A DNA stretch of 64,000 nt from Lutjanus erythropterus. Lineage: Eukaryota > Chordata > Actinopteri > Lutjaniformes > Lutjanidae. The position numbers were made by a program, and so were the translations under genes. The notes under the pieces are model-generated. The model searched no databases and had not been told where the DNA came from. It saw nothing but the letters and a program-made list of their open reading frames with translations. Location: contig CM034603.1 of NCBI GenBank assembly GCA_020091685.1, positions 33,465,696 to 33,529,695 on the forward strand, written 5' to 3'. Of the stretch, positions 12,144-23,639 are shown piece after piece. How positions within the stretch are numbered: the stretch's first letter is position 1; the number at the start of each line of letters is the position of its first letter.

Positions 12144-12281
12144 AGGGTAGTTGGGATTTTGTGAATTGAGGTTGCTGCTTCTCCAAACTGGAGGCATGTT
12201 GACCACATCTACTACAGGATATACAGTGACTATGGATAAGAACTTCATACAACCCCTCCTCGAATAATACGAATTATCCCT
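12144..12281. mobile_element. T2/Kolobok-like MITE, short copy C
   Basis: This 138-bp internally deleted copy keeps both ends: AGGGTAGTTGGGATTTTG after TTAA (12140-12143) and GAATTATCCCT before TTAA (12282-12285). It keeps the ACTGGAGGCATGTTGACCAC interior shared with copy D. Confidence 0.75.
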
Positions 12282-12371
12282 TTAACCGTAAAACAATCCA
12301 GCAGTCTTTGCCCCATTGGAAAAGTAATGAAATATTTGAATTTTGCTTTAGGAGCTGTTTCATATATTATA

Positions 12372-13390
12372 CACACTGCCTGGCCAAAAAAAGTCACACA
12401 CTCTAATATTTCGTTTACCTTTAGCTTTGATTGCAGCCCACATTCACCACGGCATCGTTCTGATAATCTTATGCAGTGTCACAACATTTATTTCTGTCCA
12501 GAGTTGCATTAATTTTTCTCCAAGATCTTGTATTGATGATGGGAGAGTTGAACCGCCGTGTAAAGTCTCCAGCACATCCCAAAGATTCTCAGTGGGGTTC
12601 AGGTCTGGATTCTGTGGACAATCCATGTGTGAAAATGATGTCTCATGCTCCCTGAACCACTCTTTCACTATCTGAGCCTGATGAATCCTGACATTGTCAT
12701 CTTGGAATATGTCCGTGTCATCAGGGAAGAAAAAAATCCATTGATGTAAAAACCTGCTCATTCAGTATATTCAGGTAGTGAACTGACATCATAATGTTGC
12801 TGAACCTCGACCTGAGCGACTGAAGCAACCCCAGATCATAACACTGCCCCCACAGGCTTGTACAGTAGGCGCTAGGCATGATGGGAGCATCACTTCATCT
12901 GCCTCTCCTCTTACCCTGATGCCCCCATCACTCCGGAACAGAGTAAATCTGGACTCATCAGACCACAGACCTTTTTCCATTGAACCAGAGTCCAATCTTT
13001 ATGCTCCCTAGCAAACTGAATGAAACTGGTTTTCTTAAGGCTACACAGCTGTTTAGTCCCAATCCCCTGAGTTCTCTTCACATTGTTTGGAAATGCTCCT
13101 TCTTTCACTATTAAACAGACAGTTCTTAACCCAGTTTTAGTAGTTTCATCAATCTCCTTAGTTGTTTTCTTTGCTTGATGCAGGTCAATAATTTGACCGT
13201 TCTGAAACAGAGAAACATCTTTTCCACGACCACAGGATATGTCTTCTGACATGTTTGTTTAAGAAATGAGAAGCTCCTCACTGCATCAGTTAGGGTTAAA
13301 TAACTTGACTGCAGTAATTATCCAGTGGAAGGATCTTAACTATTTGATTAGTTAAATCCAGGTGGTGGACTTTTTGTTGGCCAGGCTGTG
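12372..13390 (-). mobile_element. Tc1/mariner-like transposon, decayed
   Basis: Terminal inverted repeats are CACACTGCCTGGCCAAAAAA (left) and, in reverse complement, CACAGCCTGGCCAACAAAAA (right). TA dinucleotides at 12370-12371 and 13391-13392 mark the target duplication. At 1,019 bp it is shorter than a typical intact Tc1-like element (about 1.2-1.6 kb). It encodes a broken transposase on the minus strand (next entry). Confidence 0.9.
12444..13252 (-). pseudogene. Tc1-like DDE transposase pseudogene
   Basis: Three overlapping or adjacent frames carry one transposase in order. The N-terminal DNA-binding part (13252-12911, beginning MSEDISCGRG) has a helix-turn-helix-like region. A middle block (12995-12789) contains WSDESRFTLF, with the first catalytic Asp near 12958, and SVMIWGCFS. 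The C-terminal block (12761-12444) contains FQDDN (second Asp near 12697) and [13 protein letters not shown] (Glu near 12589). At least two frameshifts separate the blocks, and the usual WP before the last motif has become CP. The acidic triad survives but the gene cannot make a protein. Confidence 0.9.
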
Positions 13391-13392
13391 TA

Positions 13393-14650
13393 CATGAACA
13401 CACAACAAGTTCATGACAAGAAAAAAAATAGACATCACAGTGGTGTCTGTCTTCTCATCCTCTTTTTTTTTTTTTTATTAAACATTTTCTTTAGCGTGGA
13501 CGGTATTATTCAGTCCATTGTAGTACTAAAACAATTAGTCAATGGACAAAAAAGGCACATATTAAGGGATACATAAACATTTGCCTATTTATTTAACATT
13601 TATTTTTCTCAAATGTGAGGATTTGCTGAGACTCTGAGAAACTTGTTATAGGCACTTTTCTACAGTTTAATCCATAATGTGTGCAGAAGTGAATATAGTT
13701 ATTTATGCATCTTACTGGAATCTGAATAAGGAGCCTTAATCAGGTTATTGTGTGTAATGTAACCAAACTCTCTCATCTCTCTTTGCCCACAGACAAAGAA
13801 AAGTCAACACTCGCTGTGGCGAATGAGAGCATCAGTAAACATTTAAACACCGCGAGCGCCAAGTGATGCGTTTCAGTTTTGTGCTGGAAAAGTGAAATGA
13901 AGCCAGACCTCGCCGCTAATGACAGGAGAGCCGCTACAAACAAGAGAAGCGAGTCAGACTCCACGCAGCAGGAGGAGACGGCCTCGTGCGTTCACGCTTG
14001 CTCCTCTGCCCTGGCCGAGGGGGGAAAAGGTCAACCTGATGAACGTCTCCTTCTGAAAACAAGAGACCTCGGCTCATTATACATCAACCTCACTGAAAAC
14101 ACCCTCACATGCCTGACGATCTAATGTTGCCATGACAACCACAGAAGTACTGAGAAGGCGCACGGAGACAGACAGGCGTGCGGGCGACAGATTTCAGTAG
14201 GACGCAGGCCTACACAGAGGATGTCTCCACTGTAAGAGAGGAGGATATGGAGAGCCAAATATAGGAACAGAATAATGAGCTTCTTATCATCTGCTCCATC
14301 GTTTCCATATCTCCACTGGTTTCCTCATCGCTCCATCTCCCTGACATTTTCCCTCTCTTCCTTTCCCCTTGAATGGACCAAATATTTCCCTAGAGCCACT
14401 CTGCTGTATAAAAGAGATATATTACACCAGGAATTTTCGATTATGTGACGGCAGCAAGCTTTTCCTCAAAAAAAAAAAAAAAATCTCTACAGGTATACTG
14501 GCAGGATATTGGACAATTTCCTCACCTTGAACACAGAATGCTTCTGTCTGTCAGGTCCTGGCTGACAGCTCATGGATCCAGATTAAATCAGCACGGTTGT
14601 CAAACAAACCACAATTAAAGGGAGTGTGTTATTATTGTGCTATTTAGCTC
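13393..14650. other. Intergenic; CpG-richer block at 13790-14130
   Basis: The block 13790-14130 is richer in CpG than its surroundings and includes an 81-codon plus-strand ORF at 13879-14124 with no recognisable domain. I see no splice or promoter grammar around it. The rest is ordinary. Confidence 0.35.
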
Positions 14651-14657
14651 TTAGGCT

Positions 14658-15425
14658 TGTTTAAAGCCAGTGTGTAGGGTTTAGTGGCATACACCTCATC
14701 TCATGTAGATACGTAGCTGCTGCAATGAACGCTTCGGCTAATTTGACAGAGCTGCAATGATTAATCGTCAACTATTAAAGTAATCAGCCACTATATTGAT
14801 AATTGATTAATCGTTTTAAGTAATATATTTAGAAGAAAAGTCAAAGTTCTCTGATTCCAGCTTCTCAAATGTGAATATTTTCTGTTTTTTATACTCCTAT
14901 ATGACAGTAAACTGAATATCTTTGCCTCGTGGACATTTGAGGATGTTACTGGACTGTGAACAAATACCTGTAAACAGATGAGCTGCCATTTACACGATCA
15001 GCATGGACTTTCTCCATGTAGCTCATGACCCCTTGAATATAAAAACTCATTGAAATCAGATGAGAAATGTAAATGTTATTGTGTTATTTTCTCGATTAAA
15101 TCCCTGCAGCTCTCCTGTTTACAGACCAGTCTTGCCTGGTCCAATATGGCGATAACATTGATGCACAATCCAAAGGCCAGTGTGGCGTCTACGTATATTC
15201 GTCTGAGCTTCCAAGCATGTGGGAGAAGCTATGATGGTTGTGAAACTCACACAAAATCTAGATATCTAGAGCCAGTGTTTGTTTTGTCCACTCTGGGCTA
15301 CTGTAGAAACACGGCAGTTCAACTTAGCAGACAAAGGGCTCCTTCTAAGGTTAAAAAAACACAAAAAATCGTATTTTCAGGTGATTATACAATAATCTTT
15401 AATGTCACAGCTCACAGCTTCTAAG
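14658..15425. mobile_element. TTAA element interrupted by another repeat
   Basis: AGCCAGTGTGTAGGGTTTAG (14667) is the end seen at 322. Its interior resumes around 15200-15400 (CTTCCAAGCATGTGGGAGAA, CTCTGGGCTACTGTAGAAAC, TTTTCAGGTGATTATAC). Between them, from about 14750, lies a TTAATCG-rich element (GCAATGATTAATCGTCAACT) that is another common fish repeat. A further piece of that kind follows at 15480-15770. Exact junctions are uncertain. Confidence 0.5.
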
Positions 15426-16273
15426 ATGCTCATCTGCACTTGGCTTTTCTTGTGTGCCAACAGAAAAATCCACACCAGACTGCGAGCAATGATTATTTTC
15501 ATTAAAGAATATGTTTTTATTTTACTTTCATGACTAATTGATCAATTACTTTGTTTAGGAAATGTTGAATCTCAACAATTTCCCAGAACCCAGTGCCGCT
15601 TCCTTTGTCCTGCAATCCAACAATCAAAAATCAATATATATTCTGTTTACTATCATAAAAAACAGATAAAAGCAGCAAATCTTCAGATCTGAGGAGCTGG
15701 AAACAACAAATAATGGAACCCTCTGTTTGAAAACTGGCTCAAACGATCAATCGATCAAGAAAAAATGAATTTGCTGTCTGGTCTTGTCCTATTGTTCTTC
15801 CTGCTGTCTCGATCTCTCTGTCTCTCTTTCACACACACACACACACGTTGTAAGGCTCTCCAGTTTCATGGCCACCTCCTGTTTCTTTGACTAATTCAAG
15901 GCGATCAGTCAGATCTGTTACAGCTGCAGATAAACTGGCTCAGAGGCTGAATCCCTGAAGCAAACCGACGCTTTTCTTATCGCGCTGCAGCAACGAAACA
16001 CGCAGCCACAAATTGTCTGCATCTGTCATTTGAATACAAACACCTGTTGGTTTCCGTCCAAAGGGGCTCTGGGGAGGAAGATGACGAACAGCTGGCTCAC
16101 ATCTGTCTGTCTCTCTGAATGCCAGTCTGTCCTCACGTCTCTGTATCTGTCTCATATCCTGCATCTGTCCACATATCTGCCAGCAGCCTCATGTGTCCGT
16201 CTTAAACTGGCAGATTTCAGTCTCCATTGTACAGAAACATCTGTCCTGTTCTTTATTTCTTCCTCTCCTTCTT

Positions 16274-16299
16274 ACACACACACAGACACACACACACAG

Positions 16300-16333
<34 letters not shown>
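16274..16333. repeat. (CA)n microsatellite, interrupted
   Basis: A CA run with CAGACA interruptions. ORFs across it are artefacts. Confidence 0.9.
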
Positions 16334-16997
16334 TCCTGAGTCTGACCCAGATCTCCCCGCTTAATGAAAAACAAAAATGAATGTATAAATAAATGATAAG
16401 TGGGGGATGGGCTCTGTATTATGTGAACCTGCTGCCCTTTTAGTCCACTGGAAACCCCTACATGGGCTGTATGCAACCTAGCAATGCTGTTTCCTAGGAA
16501 CCTATATGATTAAAATGTCACTTATAGGCTTAGTAAATGAGTATAAGCTTGGCTGCTAAGAGTTGCATGATGAGCAATTTGAGTAGTTAGCATAATGAGC
16601 CAATTAAGTGCCAACAAAACTGGAAAGGACTATAATTTTACTTTTAGTTAACTTAGAAAGGTGGTCCAGGTGAAGTCCAGAAATCCTGAATGTTTCATAA
16701 CATGTTGTAAAAAAGACTGCAACTGCAAGCATCGTTTATCCTCTTTGATACAAGGGTAGTTTTATGCTAGTTTTTTAAATGATAAAATAGTTAAAAAACA
16801 ACAACAACAAAAAAACACCTGTGATAAATACTTTCTTCATTTAATATGGTCATTAATGATTAATGTGCTACAAGGGCATGAAATGGGGACAAAATGCTTT
16901 TGATATTTTATGCACTACACCGTTCAAGAACAGTAAAATAAATTTACTCTGAGAAGTCTGTGACTAATTTTTGATTTTCTTCCTCATCTTAACTCCT

Positions 16998-17309
16998 AGT
17001 GGTTCCCAGCCTTTTTTTCCTTGGAGCTCCACCTACTTGCTTCTAAGGAAAGCTGAGCCCAAACACGCACAAACATTCACCAAAAGAATATGTGATTCAT
17101 TCCAAAGCTTTATTGTCCAAAATACATTATTAATTATTAAAGATTAATCAGTTGTAAGCATTTTCAACAATCAGTTAAGGAAAATGTGAAAAAGATGAAA
17201 AAGGTGTACGAACCCTGAAATTCTGATTTTAGCTGACATGTGCAAATCTGATTTTTAGGACCTCAGAGCAACCTAAGGGAGGTCCTGACCCCAAGTTGGG
17301 AACCAGTGT
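16998..17309. mobile_element. Inverted-repeat element with GTGGTTCCCA ends
   Basis: The left end AGTGGTTCCCAGCC pairs with the right end, whose reverse complement is CACTGGTTCCCAACTTGG. Terminal CAGTGGTTCCCAACC-type ends are a common MITE signature in vertebrates. It is about 310 bp. TTTATT at 17109-17114 inside it reads AATAAA on the minus strand. Confidence 0.6.
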
Positions 17310-17609
17310 CTTAGCTGATGAACTAATTATGCTAATTAGGCAAACTGCCCAACATCCCACTCTTTGCAACCAAGTTGAATTTCATCCAGTCGGCCTGTAC
17401 GTGAGATTTCTATCATAAAAGTTCAGAAGAAACAACATTACTTGGTCCAAGAAACTTCGAGTGGACTATTTCTATCTCTCGCTACGGCTTTTCACACATC
17501 TTTCTTCCTCTCACAACATTATCTTACTCATTCTTCTACTCACACACATCTGCTTCACTGAGTGCTCATCATCTCTATAATCCTCCACAAGAGATGGTGT
17601 ATTTTCTCT

Positions 17610-17610
<1 letters not shown>

Positions 17611-17668
<58 letters not shown>
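17611..17668. repeat. (CA)n microsatellite, 58 bp, uninterrupted
   Basis: A pure CA run. Confidence 0.95.
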
Positions 17669-17672
<4 letters not shown>

Positions 17673-17755
17673 CATTTCAGTAGTAAAGTACAAAGTGCCG
17701 ACTGGATGACGTACAGTGCTTCTGTTCTGAGTGTTCTCTAAGAGCTGCAGTACAC

Positions 17756-17931
17756 TCAGTTTGAAATGGAGTTTGGTGTGCGCTCAAAGGCTATTGAACC
17801 CGTATCGAACTCGAGGTCCTCTACGCCGGGACGGGAGGCGATTGAAGAGGAGATGATGCTGGAAATAATTCCGGTGGTGAAAACCAAGAAAACAAAGACT
17901 ATGCAGGCCCCGGCTGTGATCAAACGAACGG
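17756..17931 (-). CDS. Putative terminal exon of an unidentified membrane protein
   Basis: I do not recognise this sequence. On the minus strand a strong acceptor (CTTCTCCCTCCTGTGTTATTAG) precedes a 176-bp segment open to TGA at 17758-17756. It encodes about 58 residues: a single hydrophobic helix (LITAGACIVFVFLVFTTGII) followed by a polar tail ending RTPNSISN. Two-fold pyrimidine codons prefer C (8 of 11), as expected for coding DNA and unlike the AT-rich flanks. A minus-strand AATAAA lies about 640 bp downstream (17114-17109), though inside a repeat. The exon starts needing one base from the previous exon. Against it: no upstream exon is identified, and the opposite strand is also open over the same stretch. 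Confidence 0.3.
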
Positions 17932-17969
17932 CTAATAACACAGGAGGGAGAAGATCATTTCAATTCTAG

Positions 17970-20900
17970 GACCAATTTTATCACAACAACAAAAAAAAGC
18001 AGACAAGGAAATTGTATGTTCATTCCCTAAACAAAACAATGAGACTGTATGGAGAGAGACTGTTCTTCTTTTGCAGCACGAGGAGTAAGGATGAAGAGGG
18101 AAACACTGAGATCAACCAAAACGAGTGGCCGCTTTCATGAAATATTTTCATCTATCTACGCTGTTTAAAAAGCAATCTATAACTGGGTATTTAAAACACT
18201 ATATTATGGAGTATCCTGTATTCTACACACTGACCATGATTCAGGCATAAACACATTATAACTGCAGGTTTCTGTACACACTAAACTTGATTATCAGCAC
18301 TTCTTTTACACTTTTTTGGCTACAGATCAATGGATAAATCTGTTGGACCAACATTTTGATCATTAGTTTATTACAGATATTTAAATTTTTCGACCGATGG
18401 AAATAACTGCTTCTCGTGACCGATACCGATAAGATGACCAATAATTTCACATTTTTGTAATTTAAAAAGGAATTCATATAACCTGTAGTTTCTGCACGCC
18501 TGGGGGTAAGAAAGGCTAAGATGTAGTGAACAGAGATGGATGATTCACTCCTCCGACTGAACCAAATCTATCACTGTTACAACAAAAACAAAAAACAATC
18601 CTGACTCATTTAATTTTCCTGGTAAAGAACATAAAAAAAATTCAGAATACACTTTCATTTCTGTGGAGCATTTAAAATTAAATGCTTTGACATAATCTGT
18701 TAAATCAGATATTATTATAGTCAATTATTGTTATTATTGTAATAATAAATAATAATACCAATTTTACCATTGACACTCATCGTGCATCCAAGTGGAAATG
18801 TCAGCCAATAAGAAGTAAGTAGATGTAATACAGAAATGTCAAGGATAATTGAAGTTTCAGGTCATTTAGAAACACTGGCACAATTACATTTTTTGTGCTG
18901 CTCAATTTAGTCTTTAGTCTTCAGTAATAACTACATTTAAAGGAATTATTTTAAAATGTTATGTTTCTGTTAAGTGTTTGTGTTAAACAAGGATTTATCA
19001 AATCAAATTTCAATCAAATTTGTATCAGTAACAGCTTCAAAGAATCCAGTATCAGTCAGGTTCTACCCTAAACTACCTGAAAGGTGCAGTGTACAGGTAC
19101 TAACCTGCTTTTGTTCTTTAAAGCAATGTTTTTGTACTAAAAAAAAAAATGCACCACATTATGGGAAAAGGTCGGCTCATAGTGACGCACCCGCCGAGAA
19201 TTGAACTCTGCAGATCCCTGCAGCTGCTTTTCTGCTCTGAAACAACAACAGGCAAACACAGATAAGCCCTTTTTACACAGAGATGCCGCAATATCGCCGC
19301 AACCAAGGCTCGCCTTTAAGCAGGGTTTGTGTATTTACATTGAATCAAGACGCGTCAGCACAAAGCCGCCCCGGCGTGTCCTTTCACACAGCGTGCCGGC
19401 ATCGCAGAACCAAAAGAGGTGCCTTAACACAACAGTATTTTTATGTCTTTCTGGATAAAGAGTTTCTTCTGCTACAGATTAGTTAAAACGTTTGCCTTGT
19501 GTGATGATCTGTGGGGAGGATTTCTCACTTCCTGTCGGTCTGAGCGTGTCTGCTTAGTGCATACAGCTCTGTGTCAGCGCTGTAAAAAGCGTCCACTCGT
19601 CCTCTCTCTCTGCTTAAAACAGTATGTACAGTATGTAATTAACAAACACAATAACAAACAGCAGTGAACGTGTAATTTAACAGCATCCTCTCTCGCCATG
19701 CCGGCTTACCCTTTTACACAGGCATCAAACTGGCTCTGTTATGGCTCTGTTACTGCCCGCCTTGGCTGATCAGAGGCAGAACAAAACTGACGCGAGGTGG
19801 AACAAAGGCAGAATATTCCTGCCTTGAAGAGGCCGTATGACAGGGGCTTTACTTAGCACTATATATACTAGTATTTGGCAGATAAAGAGCCAGATGTTTC
19901 CTTCAGGAGTTGGTGGAGAACAAAAACAGAGTGTGAATATTGGACTTATATTAATCATATGGACACAAATGCAACTCCATATGAATGATACTGTTGCTCC
20001 ATAACTGATGGATGCATAAATAAGAAGCTATTTGCTATCAAGCTCCTTATATATCAGCAGTGGCTCCCAAGTTATTGTAGGTTTAATGAGCCAGTGCATT
20101 AGTCAGTGGCTACGGCAGTACAGGCATCATTATCTGCAGTTTAGTTGACTGTGGCTTCTAAAATGTTTTTACTGGGCAGCGTGAAAGAAAATAAAGCTCT
20201 GTGAAGTAAAAAACAAAATCAGTCTTTTTTTTGTGCATTCATGGGGCCTAGTTAAGAGGACGGACATCTTTCCAAGTCACAATAAATGGTTTATTTTGGC
20301 TCACAAAACTGCTCCATCTAGCTAAATGATGAAAAATATAAACTGCAGGTAGGAAGAGACACTAGTCGCGCTCGCGTGAAGTTTTGACGGGAGTCCTGCA
20401 CACACTGTGGCAATCAAAGCCCAGTGCAGGGCTTGTTTTTCCTGAATTTATTGCCCGTGAGAACGTGCCAATTTCCATTTCCTTTTAACTCCACCGCCAG
20501 CTTAAATTGTTCTTTGTGCGTGTGAGAGAAAGAGACGGGGGTTGGATATTTTTGACAAGTAGTGGTTGACATTTTGATCATAACTACTACTTTTCACTCT
20601 CTAGGTTCACTGATATCCACCAACTCAGGACCAAAAATATGGGAAAACAGTGTCAAAACCGCTCCATCACATTTGGAATAACAAAATGAAATCAGGAGAC
20701 ACGACCCTGAGGACACTCTAAAACAATTTCTGACTGACTTCAGGCTACATGTGAATGGTTTATTCGTTTAAACTCTCGGCTAATGTACAACATATATAAA
20801 TAAACATTAAGTAGAACGTATAAATAAATACATTATTTCCTTCCTCCCATTGGCGGCTCAACACACACACATAAATATTCATAAACACACAGCTGCTGAA

Positions 20901-20988
20901 TGACATTAAAGCCGTCCAGTCAGTCGGCTGATGCACAGTGATTGCCTTTATGTGATTAAGTGATTACTAACTTCTAACCAATTCTCTC

Positions 20989-20990
<2 letters not shown>
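17970..20990. other. Intergenic, repeat-derived in part, no gene seen
   Basis: AT-rich to about 19150. From about 19175 to 19750 the DNA has the paired phrases CCTTTTTACACAGAGATGCC (19268) and CCCTTTTACACAGGCATC (19709), suggesting another old MITE. Short ORFs are not convincing. Confidence 0.45.

Positions 20991-20991
<1 letters not shown>

Positions 20992-21068
<77 letters not shown>
20992..21068. repeat. (CA)n microsatellite, 77 bp, the longest in the window
   Basis: An uninterrupted CA run immediately left of the GC-rich block at 21.2 kb. Confidence 0.95.
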
Positions 21069-21072
<4 letters not shown>

Positions 21073-21199
21073 TGCAGAGTGGTCTCCAGTCCTCTCAGAC
21101 TGGTGACACACCTCATCAAACTGTGGTCTGTTGTAAGTGGTGCTGACATGTGTGTTTGTGTGTCTTTGAGTTCATAATCGTACCCGTGTGTGTGTGTGT

Positions 21200-21430
21200 G
21201 TGTCACTGTCTGTGCGGCGGCGGCAGCAGCGTGCCTTCACAGCGTGTGGTGGTGGTCTGGTTTCCGCTCACAGGGCTGTGAAGTGGCCTGATGAAAGCTC
21301 ACACATGGTGGCGGTGAGACGAGCCTGATCTCCTGTCGTGACCGCAGCGCTCCAACGGCAGACGGACAACAGAACTTCCCGGTCCGACGCGGATATTTAA
21401 CAGCGGCGAGACAGCTGAGCTCTGAATGAG
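21200..21430 (-). promoter_or_regulatory. GC-rich block, possible minus-strand promoter and first coding exon
   Basis: This CpG-containing block is flanked by AT-rich DNA. On the minus strand it has TTAAATAT at 21400-21393, then an ATG at 21306-21304 in a near-ideal Kozak context (CACCGCCACCATGT). The frame (MCELSSGHFTA) runs to a donor-like GCCCT/GTGAGC at 21272/21271, or to TGA if unspliced. This is consistent with a short first coding exon. Its phase (two bases left over) does not match the exon at 17931, so other exons would be needed. Speculative. Confidence 0.22.
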
Positions 21431-21738
21431 CAAGAGGATATTTAATATAAAAATAAAAACTTATTCAGACTTTAAATTCACTTTCCCGAACAAGTAAATC
21501 TATCTTCTATATCACGTTTGAGAATGTAGCCAATTATTATCTTGGTTTCTGCTGGATATTAGGATAATTATTCACTATTATCATCCAGTGAAATAATATT
21601 TCACATCCATAATATTTCGGCTCCAGAAAGAGACAGATATTTTAAGATTTTTAAGGAAATAATCCTGATTTTGATACCATCACAGCAAGCCTCCAGGCAG
21701 CCAATGTACACTGACTGACAAAAAAAACCAAAAAAACT

Positions 21739-22899
21739 TGAGCTGCAACAGTTAATCAATTATTGACATTTGGATAATCAATTACACAGTTTGAGTCATC
21801 TTCTAAGAAATAAAATGTCTTAAATGTCAGTATTTTCTGGTGTTTTTGCTCCTCTCTGACAGAAACATGAATGTCTCTGTGTTGAGGACAAGACAAAACA
21901 TTTGAGGACGTCATCTTGAGCTTTGAGAAACACTGATTGACATTTTCTGGACCAAACGACTAATCAACAATTCATAGTTTTCACGTGGTGTCTCATCCAT
22001 ATGGGAACGCCCCCTCGGAGGGGAAAAACAATGCCGTCTTCCGCTGCCCGCCAGCTTACGAACTGAACAGCCTCTGTTGTCTCACGTAATTGTTGTGCAA
22101 TCGGATGCACTAAACAATGAGGAGACAAGCCTGGGCTGTGTTTCTGCAGAATCCTGTCCAACAAAGAAGACCCAGAAAGGAGGAGATAATAGATTTGTGC
22201 CATTAAACATGCTTTGGTCCCCCCGGGGAGGGCAGCCGTCAGAGGACACACGGAGTTACAGTGAACACATTACTAAAGTTTTGATGAGACTTATGTCATG
22301 TTTTATTATGTTAATCTAACAAAATGATACTGCCTTGTGGTCACTGCCCTACAACACTGACCACAATGACTCTGAAACTAACTAAAGAATTTCTAATCCT
22401 CAGCCTCTCAAACAGCAGCATTACTGACCCATCCAGATAAAAAATGCATTTAACTTTGTACACTTTCATCCAGATTGGCAGTGTAAGGTGAGGAATATAG
22501 ATGTAAACATCGCCAAAGTGGAGCTCTGGTGGCAACTTTAGTGACTCAAATATGGCAGCAGGTACTGTAAATTAATCACAAGTACCCAAAACTTGTAGTT
22601 TGATCTCATATCTTTGTTTTACAGTAATGGAGATGTGATCCAAATATTTGTGGCTTGAAGCAGAGGGAAATTTGTGCTGCGTCTCTACAGAGAGTCCGGT
22701 GTGAGCCGCCATGTTGGCCCATTGTGTTTTTCCCTCCAGGTCAATGTGCACGTCACAGGTTGATTGATAATAAAAATGATAATTACAGGAAAGTCTTAAA
22801 GAATAGGTCCAAACATTTGGAGCACACAGACTTAATCAATGAATCAAGAAAGTAATCAAAAGACGAACTGACGATGAAAATAATCGTGAGTTGCAACCC
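21739..22899. mobile_element. GAGCTGCAAC...GTTGCAAC element, split by an insertion
   Basis: The left part runs GAGCTGCAACAGTTAATCAA to GGACCAAACGACTAATCAAC (21739-21971). The right part resumes TGATTGATAATAAAAATGAT and ends AATCGTGAGTTGCAACCCTT (22758-22899). This is a common TTAATCG-rich fish MITE; further copies or fragments lie near 14750, 30570-30950 and 31670-31880. Confidence 0.55.
21972..22757. mobile_element. Nested insertion with GGAGGGAAAAACA inverted ends
   Basis: CTCGGAGGGGAAAAACAATG near 22013 is the inverse of CATTGTGTTTTTCCCTCCAG near 22720. About 786 bp lie between the host-element halves. The interior ORFs have no domain. Confidence 0.5.
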
Positions 22900-23094
22900 T
22901 TAAGAAAAACAGCAGCTGAAGTTGGAGATTCTCAGTCAACGGAGGAGTCTCTGACTGAGGATTCAAATCGTCCACCTTCTTTTTCGGCTTCAGGCACCAC
23001 CGAGCAGCTTTCATAGGAACGGAACGAACCTGCATCCATAATCACTACGGGAGCCAAAGTTGACATTTTCACTTGTGACACACAGCGGCTTTAA

Positions 23095-23400
23095 TATTCC
23101 ATCTCATATCTCGGATGCAGATGTTCCCATACAATGCACAAGAGGTCACTGAACGGTTGGACGAGTATGAATATAATCTGAATCATGTGCTCTGACCTTC
23201 ACAGTCACCGGACCTCGATTCAGTCCAGCACCTGTGGGATATTTTGGACTGAGTCACCGAGCGAGGGAATAACATTTGAAAGAATGATGCTCGTCCCTCA
23301 CCCTCTGAGAATCGATGACAAGGAGCTCCGAAACTGTTCACAACTCCTTACTCAGACACTTTTTGATGGTTCGTCCTTTACTTTATCACCCATCTGTACG
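23095..23400 (+). pseudogene. Tc1-like transposase fragment
   Basis: The plus-strand frame reads AQEVTERLDEYEYNLNHVL, then an in-frame TGA (23193-23195), then PSQSPDLDSVQHLWDILD and another stop. This is the WPSQSPDLNPIEHLW block of Tc1-family DDE transposases: the conserved Trp has become the stop, and the catalytic Glu is Gln (CAG at 23226-23228). Only the C-terminal catalytic part is recognisable. No terminal repeats were found. It is unrelated in sequence detail to the element at 12.4-13.4 kb. Confidence 0.75.
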
Positions 23401-23639
23401 TTTATGTGATTCGGTGACGCAGTGTCTGAGGCCAACTCTGCTCTGATCTCGCAGTAATAAATGCTAATGTGAATGGTAGCCTCAGGGATCTTTTTTAACT
23501 CTTCACCTCTATGAATTATGAATTTATAAAACACTGTGCATACATTGAACTACCTGTACCGATGAATCATTTATACTATCATGCTATTTTCTATTCCGGG
23601 ACTAAACATGCGACTGTTGTGTTTAAATTCACCACCCTC

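Noticed and set aside
17766..17969. 67-codon plus-strand ORF (MEFGVRSKAIEP...)
   Set aside because: It starts with ATG and has an acceptor-like CTGCAG upstream, but codon-third-base bias and the stronger acceptor favour the opposite strand. Kept only as the alternative reading of 17756-17931.
20992..21068. Direct-repeat array as CRISPR or satellite
   Set aside because: It is a simple CA microsatellite; there are no spacers.
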